Shown: piece by piece, positions 58,962 to 64,000 of the stretch | How positions within the stretch are numbered: position 1 is the first letter of the stretch | Layout: each line of letters opens with the position of its first letter | NCBI GenBank assembly: GCA_014801225.1 | Contig: JAAVEO010000038.1 | Span: 26,388 to 90,387 of the forward strand | Origin: Bacteroides sp. | Lineage (GTDB): Bacteria; Bacteroidota; Bacteroidia; Bacteroidales; Muribaculaceae | Reading direction: 5' to 3' | DNA: 64,000 nt | Program-made: the position numbers and the translations under genes | The notes under the pieces: model-generated | The model's database searches: none | What the model was told of the DNA's origin: nothing | The model's input: only the letters and a program-made list of their open reading frames with translations

Positions 58962-59077
58962 TGCGCTCTTTGCAGAAGAAGCAACCGTGTGATGGGAAAT
59001 TTGTTCTCCCTCCATAATGGCTATAATGCCCGGAGCAAGACTTATTTTGAGTAACACTTTAAAAAGAAAAAGAAGAA

Positions 59078-59734
59078 ATGAAATCTTATGAACTTCAGGC
59101 CGAACCCCGCGTAGAACTCGGCAAGAAATCAGTGAAGGCCCTCCGCGCAGAGGGTAAGATTCCCGCTGTCCTCAATGGCGGCAAAATCATCGACCTCCCC
59201 TACACAGGCACTCTCCGTGCCGGTGAGAAAATCGTAGAGATCGATCCCGTCCGCAAGCGCGGTCTTATCACTACCGACCTCACTGTGAAGGCAGAGGACG
59301 TCCGCAAGCTCATCTATACTCCCGACATCTTCGAGATCGATCTCGAGGTGAACGGCGAGAAGCGCAAAGCTGTCATGAAGGAGCTCCAGTTCCAGCCCGT
59401 GAAGGATACAGTTCTCCATATCGATTTCCTCGAGGTTTATCCCGAGAAGCCTATCGTAATGGAGGTGCCCGTTCAGGTAGAGGGCCACGCCGAAGGTGTG
59501 AAAGCCGGTGGTAAGCTCACTCTCTCCATGCGTAAGCTCAAAGTGAAAGCCACTTACGACAAGATTCCCGAGCGTCTCGTTGTCAACGTTGACAACCTCG
59601 GTCTCGGCCAGAGCCTCGCTGTAGGCGACCTCGCTTTCGAGGGTCTCGAGCTCATGAACGCCAAGAACGCTGTCGTTTGCGCTGTTCAGCTCACTCGTGC
59701 CGCTCGTGGTGCTGCTGCCAAAGCTGCTGAGTAA
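59078..59734 (+). CDS. rplY: 50S ribosomal protein L25/general stress protein Ctc
   Basis: ELQAEPRVELGKKSVKALRAEGKIPAVLNG, VLHIDFLEV. Confidence 0.95.
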   Translation: MKSYELQAEPRVELGKKSVKALRAEGKIPAVLNGGKIIDLPYTGTLRAGEKIVEIDPVRKRGLITTDLTVKAEDVRKLIYTPDIFEIDLEVNGEKRKAVMKELQFQPVKDTVLHIDFLEVYPEKPIVMEVPVQVEGHAEGVKAGGKLTLSMRKLKVKATYDKIPERLVVNVDNLGLGQSLAVGDLAFEGLELMNAKNAVVCAVQLTRAARGAAAKAAE

Positions 59735-59766
59735 TCCAACGACTCAAGGTAAAATATTAATATTAG

Positions 59767-59815
59767 AGAAAAGAGGCTGTCGCGATTTTTTCGCGGTAGC
59801 CTCTTTTTCTTTTTT
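59767..59815 (+). terminator. Intrinsic terminator after rplY
   Basis: AAAAGAGGCTGTCGCGATTTTTTCGCGGTAGCCTCTTTTTCTTTTTT. Confidence 0.75.
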
Positions 59816-59850
59816 CATTACGCTATTTTTGTATATAAGCGGCAGGATTA

Positions 59851-61116
59851 TCAGTCGCCCCAATGTCGTCTTACGGGGAAGCGAGTGGGGCGTAGCAATA
59901 GTCGGAGTGATGTGCTGGTAGTGGTATAATTCCAAATCCAGTTGAGAAGCACCACTACCTTATTGCGCATACCTAAAATCGACATAAGATGGATTGCAAG
60001 CCAAATAAACCAGGCGAAGAAACCTCCGAAGGATACTTTCGGAAGATCGGCCACGGCCAAATGCTTTCCTACTGTGGCCATGCTTCCTTTGTCGTGATAT
60101 TTGAACGCGCTCTTGAATTCCCCGGCATTGAGATTGCGGGCGAGATTCTCTGCCTGCTGTATTGCCGGCTGTGCCATCTGAGGATGTCCGGCCGGATAAT
60201 CCTCGGTCTGCATGAGAGCTATGTCACCAATAGCCAGTACGCTCTCTTCAAGCCCTTTCACCCGGTTGTATTCATCCACAATGATTCTCCCTCCACGGCC
60301 CACGGTGGTCTCCGGCATACCGGGCATGGGTTCCCCTTTTACTCCGGCTGTCCAGATAAGCGTCTCCCAATATTCTTTATGGCCGTCGGCAAACTCTACC
60401 ATCTTGTCCTCATATCCTTTCATAGTGGTATTGAGCCTTACATCCACCATCAATGATTTCAAGTATTCAAGAGCTCGCGCAGAAGATTTCTCACTCATTG
60501 CTCCCAAAAGACGGGGAGCCCCTTCTACAAGGGTCACAGTGACATCCTCCTGCTTGAGTTCCGGATATTCCCTCTTCAAGATATTTTTCTTCATCTCGCC
60601 GATGGCCCCGGCTATCTCCACACCGCTCGGTCCGCCTCCGACTACCAGAAAACTCAGCAATTGACGTCTCCTTTCCGGATCTTTGCAGAGGGCCCCGCGT
60701 TCAAGGCGATCAAGAATCTCATCGCGTGTATGCGCTGCCTCTCCAATAGTCTTGATACCATATACTGTCTCTTCCAGTCCTTTCATACCGAAGTAGTTGT
60801 TGGTGGAGCCTGCTGCTATCACCAGGCGATCGTATGGAATGCTCTCGTAACTCGTGGTAACTGTTTTTCCCTCCGTATCGATATTCTTCACATGGCCCAT
60901 GTGGTAGGATACATTACGGAGTTTCTTGATTTCAAGTCGGAAGGGGAAGGATATGTTGGATTCGGTGAGTCCCGAGGAGGCCACTTGATAAAAGAGGGGA
61001 GGAAAACTGTGGAAATTATTACGGTCGATGATATGCACGTTGAATTTATCCCGTGCAAGTCGCTTTGCAAGTGTTAGTCCGGCGAAGCCGCCTCCTATTA
61101 TTACTATATTCTCCAT
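59851..61116 (-). CDS. ndh: NAD(P)/FAD-dependent oxidoreductase (type II NADH dehydrogenase-like)
   Basis: IVIIGGGFAGLTLAKRL, VGGGPSGVEIAGAIGEM. Confidence 0.9.
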   Translation of the reverse strand: MENIVIIGGGFAGLTLAKRLARDKFNVHIIDRNNFHSFPPLFYQVASSGLTESNISFPFRLEIKKLRNVSYHMGHVKNIDTEGKTVTTSYESIPYDRLVIAAGSTNNYFGMKGLEETVYGIKTIGEAAHTRDEILDRLERGALCKDPERRRQLLSFLVVGGGPSGVEIAGAIGEMKKNILKREYPELKQEDVTVTLVEGAPRLLGAMSEKSSARALEYLKSLMVDVRLNTTMKGYEDKMVEFADGHKEYWETLIWTAGVKGEPMPGMPETTVGRGGRIIVDEYNRVKGLEESVLAIGDIALMQTEDYPAGHPQMAQPAIQQAENLARNLNAGEFKSAFKYHDKGSMATVGKHLAVADLPKVSFGGFFAWFIWLAIHLMSILGMRNKVVVLLNWIWNYTTTSTSLRLLLRPTRFPVRRHWGD

Positions 61117-61179
61117 GGTAGTCTATGTGTGTGTTTTGTATTTATTTCTATTTTGAAAACACATCGGGGAGGAAGGATG

Positions 61180-61211
61180 TTTGCCTAAGTCGGCGAATTA
61201 AACTAATTTTG
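61180..61211 (+). promoter_or_regulatory. Promoter for META-domain gene
   Basis: TTTG 61180-61183, 20-nt spacer, TAATTTTG 61204-61211. Confidence 0.6.
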
Positions 61212-61322
61212 CAGAATAAGGGTTATATTCTTATATATTGTGTAAGTAGTCCGGGGGCACTATTGCCGCCCGGCATGTGACACAATGGCGAATATATTTC
61301 TCCAATAAAAATAGAAACTACT

Positions 61323-62249
61323 ATGGCAGATATAAAGATATTCCGTGTAAGACACATGTTGCCCGTAGCTGCGGTTGCTATGGCTATGCTTTCAAGCTGT
61401 TCGTTGCTCGGTTCGAAATCGGGCGGTGAAGGTGGCGGTCTTCTTGGCGGAGGCGGTGGTAAGGTGAAGACGGATGCCGTGCTTCCTCAAGACCGTGAGA
61501 AGATTCATGAGAATGCCTCGGCAAAGGCTTATACCTCCGAAGAACTCGGACGTGGTGTGGTGAAGGGCGATTGGGCCATAGAAAAGGTTATGGGGCAAAC
61601 GGCAGTAGGGGAGACGGCTCCTTTCCTGAAATTCGTGCCTTCCGAAAAGAGAGTATATGGCAATAACGGTTGCAATTTCATCAATGCCGGATATGAATAT
61701 AATCCTGCTGACAGCACGCTGAGTTTCAGCAATCCGATCTCCACTATGATGGCGTGTGGAATGGAGGGAATCACGGATGCCCAGATAATGCAGGCCCTCA
61801 ATTCAGTGAAGTATTATACATGGAAATTGGAAGGTTCGGAGTATTACCTCTATCTATATGATGAAGCTATGCAACCGATGTTGGAACTCATGCACCAGAA
61901 TTTCGACTTTCTTAACGGCACATGGCGTGTCACGGCTATTGACAACGAGGCTGTGAATGTACCTGATATGAAGCTCGTGATTGATGTGGATGAGGGTAAG
62001 CTGCATGGCAATACGGGATGCAATATCCTTAACGGCACTCTTGAGACGGATATGGACGCAGCCAATTCTATATCGTTCCAGTCGATAGCCACTACCCGCA
62101 TGGCTTGTCCCGACCAAAGTTATGAGACGCGTCTTGTCGTGGCGTTGGAGGATGCCTCTACTGCCAAACCGATATCAGCCAATAAGGTAATATTCCTTAA
62201 TCCTCAAGGAGAGAACGTACTTCAACTTGAGCGCACTACAGATAAATAA
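61323..62249 (+). CDS. Lipoprotein with two META domains
   Basis: Lipobox MLSSCSLLG; repeated YGNNGCNFINAGYE.. / HGNTGCNILNGTLE.. units. Confidence 0.88.
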   Translation: MADIKIFRVRHMLPVAAVAMAMLSSCSLLGSKSGGEGGGLLGGGGGKVKTDAVLPQDREKIHENASAKAYTSEELGRGVVKGDWAIEKVMGQTAVGETAPFLKFVPSEKRVYGNNGCNFINAGYEYNPADSTLSFSNPISTMMACGMEGITDAQIMQALNSVKYYTWKLEGSEYYLYLYDEAMQPMLELMHQNFDFLNGTWRVTAIDNEAVNVPDMKLVIDVDEGKLHGNTGCNILNGTLETDMDAANSISFQSIATTRMACPDQSYETRLVVALEDASTAKPISANKVIFLNPQGENVLQLERTTDK

Positions 62250-62266
62250 TAAAAACAACGAATGAT

Positions 62267-62701
62267 ATGGCGAAAGCCGAAGAAAGAGTAGATAAATGGC
62301 TGTGGGCGATGCGCGTATTCAAGACGCGTACTATTGCCACTGATGCCTGTAAGAAGGGACGTGTCTCTATCGGAGGGACGGCCGTAAAACCATCTCGCAC
62401 TATTAAGGTAGGGGATGTAATTGATGTAAAGAAACCACCTATCACATATACTTTCCGTGTGCTTCAAGTCACAGGTAACCGCCTCGGAGCACGTCTCGTG
62501 CCTGAGTATCTTGAGAATATCACTGCTCCCGAGCAGTACGAACTTCTTGAGATGACAAAGATAAGCGGATTTGTAGACCGCCAGAAAGGTCTCGGCCGTC
62601 CCACCAAGCGCGACAGCCGCGAGCTCAACCGCTTCAAAGAAGATTCCTATGCCGACAACTTCTTCCTCGACTGGGAAGACGATGACCCCGACGAAGATTA
62701 A
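62267..62701 (+). CDS. S4 domain RNA-binding protein (HslR-like)
   Basis: RVDKWLWAMRVFKTRTIATDACKKGRVSIGGTAVKPSRTIKVGDVI. Confidence 0.92.
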   Translation: MAKAEERVDKWLWAMRVFKTRTIATDACKKGRVSIGGTAVKPSRTIKVGDVIDVKKPPITYTFRVLQVTGNRLGARLVPEYLENITAPEQYELLEMTKISGFVDRQKGLGRPTKRDSRELNRFKEDSYADNFFLDWEDDDPDED

Positions 62702-62729
62702 TTCCCATTCGGGCTAATATCCGGATAAA

Positions 62730-62772
62730 ACAAGGAATCCTTTCAAGAGCGGCTCTTGAAAGGATTCCTTGT
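62730..62772. terminator. Long perfect hairpin terminator
   Basis: ACAAGGAATCCTTTCAAGAGC-G-GCTCTTGAAAGGATTCCTTGT followed by CATTTTT. Confidence 0.75.
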
Positions 62773-62908
62773 CATTTTTACCAATTCCACATCTGCGGAT
62801 CTTACATTTCTTGTGAGATGGAAGATCTAAGAATTCATCCACAGATTGTTTTCAATCCTCGGCCTCCAATTCTTGTTTAAGCTATGAAGTTTCAGGAGGG
62901 AAAAGCCT

Positions 62909-63709
62909 TTAAAGCTCCCGCAGTCTTTTCAATGAAAGCCCCGTCATTGAAGATATTTCATCGGGCGAGATTCCCCTCATGCGCATCTTGCGCGCAATGT
63001 CAATCATCGCCTCTTCCCTACCTTTTTCCATCCCTTTCTCCATCCCTTTTTTCAAGCCTTTCTCCATACCTCTCTCCATAGCTTTTCTTTCGGCAAGTCT
63101 GACAGCACTCTGATTCTCGAGTTCTTTGTAGTAGGAGTCAGAGTAGGCCACCGCTTCCTCTGCGCTGAGCATCTGAGTGGAGGCGGCATCAAAAAATTCC
63201 TCGTATAATCCGCTCTTGTACGGTTTTGAATCTCGTGTCATGTTTTCCATATTCTTGATAAGATATAAAATTCTTAAAATCTCGGTATCACAGTCATCCC
63301 ATTCCGCCGGTACCTCTGGCAGAGTTATGAAAATCAGTCTGAGCAACTCGGAATATACCTCCTTCGTATATCTATCCGTCAGCACGATATCTTTCAGGAG
63401 CGTGTGGCTCATACCTGAAAGATAGAAGTCGGTAAAGACAACGCAATATACAGGGGCGATGTCATATTCAATCCCTCTCACTCCCTGCTTAATAATCGCC
63501 GAGGCTCCGTAGAACAGAATTCGCGTGGTGAAGTTGTCAGATTCCACCTGTTGCATCTCCAGGATGAAATGCTCTCCGCGGTCAGTGGTGCAATAGATAT
63601 CGTAGAGTATCTTCTTGCCGTTCGGATGGAAAGGAAGTACTTCCTTATCACGGAATTCCACACTCTTTATCACCATCTTCCCCTCAAAGAGTGCATTAAG
63701 AAAACGCAT
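62909..63709 (-). CDS. Rpn/PD-(D/E)XK nuclease family transposase-like protein, N-terminally truncated (possible pseudogene)
   Basis: LLMRFLNALFEGKMVIKSVEF...YDIYCTTDRGEHFILEMQ...; lacks usual N-terminal P..D.xFKxxFG segment. Confidence 0.75.
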   Translation of the reverse strand: MRFLNALFEGKMVIKSVEFRDKEVLPFHPNGKKILYDIYCTTDRGEHFILEMQQVESDNFTTRILFYGASAIIKQGVRGIEYDIAPVYCVVFTDFYLSGMSHTLLKDIVLTDRYTKEVYSELLRLIFITLPEVPAEWDDCDTEILRILYLIKNMENMTRDSKPYKSGLYEEFFDAASTQMLSAEEAVAYSDSYYKELENQSAVRLAERKAMERGMEKGLKKGMEKGMEKGREEAMIDIARKMRMRGISPDEISSMTGLSLKRLREL

Positions 63710-63801
63710 AAGGAGCCCCGCAAATTCTGCAATACCTAATGCAAACGTGCCTATAGCTAATTTTTTGATTCTCCATAGTTTTCTTCAATTCTTAGGTACA
63801 C

Positions 63802-64000
63802 TTAATCTGTTTTGGCTCGTAGGAGCTTTTTTACCCTCATATACCAATACACGAAGGCCATTACCGCTACTCCTCCTCCTACATAACCAATTTTGTCTAT
63901 CGAAATATAGGTGCATACATAGCCGCCCAACAATGTGCCACATCCTATCCCCAGGTTGAAGATGCCAGAGAAAATAGACATTGATATGGAGGTGGCATTC
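63802..64000 (-). CDS. MFS transporter C-terminus, truncated by window edge
   Basis: Reverse-strand frame NATSISMSIFSGIFNLGIGCGTLLGGYVCTYISIDKIGYVGGGVAVMAFVYWYMRVKKLLRAKTD*. Confidence 0.75.
   Translation of the reverse strand, partial: NATSISMSIFSGIFNLGIGCGTLLGGYVCTYISIDKIGYVGGGVAVMAFVYWYMRVKKLLRAKTD

Overview
The window looks like a Bacteroidales chromosome, possibly Muribaculaceae-like. This is inferred from TAnnTTTG-type promoters, DUF4270/DUF4925/PorP-like/GH2 content and gene neighbourhoods; no search was run. Most of it is ordinary core genome: RidA, two ABC-F ATPases, panC/panD, ffh, an MsbA-like ABC exporter, galE, a DnaX/HolB-like clamp-loader subunit, an AddB-like nuclease, an RND efflux operon, pth, L25, NDH-2, a META-domain lipoprotein and an S4 protein. 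Three regions stand out. (1) 3.8-19.7 kb is a compact eight-gene, apparently single-operon composite defence island. It contains a PLD-like/SNF2 helicase, DUF4391, DUF4365, a type III Mod, a SIR2-like protein, a type III Res, a 51-aa very acidic ORF missing from the supplied ORF track, and a 1403-aa coiled-coil/CoiA-like/WG-repeat/S1-like protein. It is preceded by a ~380-nt highly base-paired RNA leader that begins at a good Bacteroidetes promoter. (2) 19.65-21.3 kb is a scar zone of duplicated 76-bp IS-end-like repeats, an IS30 transposase remnant, a nested palindromic MITE/REP, an orphan XRE antitoxin-like gene, and a four-helix-bundle gene running into a G-rich tandem array. (3) 31.9-36.6 kb is a five-gene overlapping operon: a catalytically degenerate GART fused to a CD225-like domain, an SRD5A-type steroid 5-alpha-reductase homologue, an Old Yellow Enzyme and two SDRs. 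It is a candidate steroid/bile-acid reduction cluster.
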